A DNA stretch of 17,483 nt, taken from Gamarada debralockiae. Its lineage: Eukaryota; Ascomycota; Leotiomycetes; Helotiales; Hyphodiscaceae. The position numbers were made by a program, and so were the translations under genes. The stretch lies in contig NXFV01000407.1 of NCBI GenBank assembly GCA_002803225.1, forward strand, positions 1 through 17,483, read 5' to 3'. Positions 17,344 through 17,483 of the stretch are shown here, piece after piece; the stretch's first letter is position 1, and every line of letters begins with the position of its first letter. The notes under the pieces were generated by a model. The model searched no databases and was not told the origin of the DNA. It saw nothing but the letters and a program-made list of their open reading frames with translations.

Positions 17344-17483
17344 TGTGACGGTTTGGGCAGAGAGCTGGGCAGGGCCATATGAAACGACGCTATGGCTGGC
17401 CGGAGGGTACAAAAGGTCATTGGATCCTCATATTCTCTCCTTTCTTCCCTAGCTTAGTATTTTACAATACACCGTGATCTTTG
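17344..17483 (-). mobile_element. Second copy of the 181-bp-class LTR, minus orientation, cut by the right edge
   Basis: On the plus strand this begins TGTGACGGTTTGGG and continues to the window end. Its reverse complement aligns without gaps to 16712-16851. Differences include two G/A transitions in which the left copy has A, and three other changes. The remaining roughly 41 bases should lie just outside the window. Flank on its left is ACTGT, the reverse complement of the ACAGT at the other LTR. Confidence 0.75.

Noticed and set aside
16671..17483. MITE or foldback transposon with long terminal inverted repeats
   Set aside because: The repeated unit has its own TGTGACGG/CCGTCACA ends of LTR type, so two inverted LTRs explain it better; a foldback element remains a fallback explanation.
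1..17483. CRISPR array, rRNA or tRNA genes, biosynthetic gene cluster
   Set aside because: No regularly spaced identical repeats, no RNA gene signatures recognised by eye, and no backbone biosynthetic enzyme next to the zinc-cluster regulator.

Overview
The window looks like nuclear DNA of a filamentous ascomycete (Pezizomycotina; class is a guess, possibly Leotiomycetes). Evidence: short GT-AG introns of 42-67 nt, a cys-3/metR-type bZIP gene, a Zn(II)2Cys6 regulator, a fungal CENP-N/Chl4 gene, HET and DUF7708 genes, and a Tc1/mariner copy whose stop codons mostly fit repeat-induced point mutation (RIP). No rRNA, tRNA, CRISPR array or bacterial-type operon was seen.

Left flank (1-2304, all minus strand): a transposase pseudogene with five in-frame stops runs off the left edge. 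It abuts the 3' end of a frameshifted heterokaryon-incompatibility (HET) gene. A 1.7 kb stretch without a recognisable gene follows (2305-3976).

Conserved island (3977-10173): a two-exon sulfur-regulator bZIP gene (cys-3/metR type, minus) with a 471-nt intron; an intact single-exon Zn(II)2Cys6 transcription factor (minus); and, divergent from it, an intact single-exon inner-kinetochore gene (chl4/CENP-N, plus). These reading frames are clean and apparently functional. A diverged tandem repeat lies just downstream of the zinc-cluster gene.

Right flank (10174-17483): a graveyard of accessory genes. It holds a truncated AAA+ ATPase (minus), a divergent DUF7708-type gene with four introns and two frameshifts (plus), the C-terminal part of an AKR7-like aldo-keto reductase with two frameshifts and a stop (plus), a 350-bp LTR of probable Ty1/copia type, and two ~96% identical 181-bp-class LTRs in inverted orientation at the right edge.

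The genes do not form one pathway. The pattern is a stable housekeeping/regulatory core between fast-evolving, transposon-rich segments with decayed self/non-self-recognition type genes. All six frameshifts I could place are single-base losses, and none falls in the core genes. The most interesting intact feature is the long cys-3/metR intron, which carries two CACGTG sites and an in-frame alternative start codon just before the acceptor. I found no convincing wholly new system.
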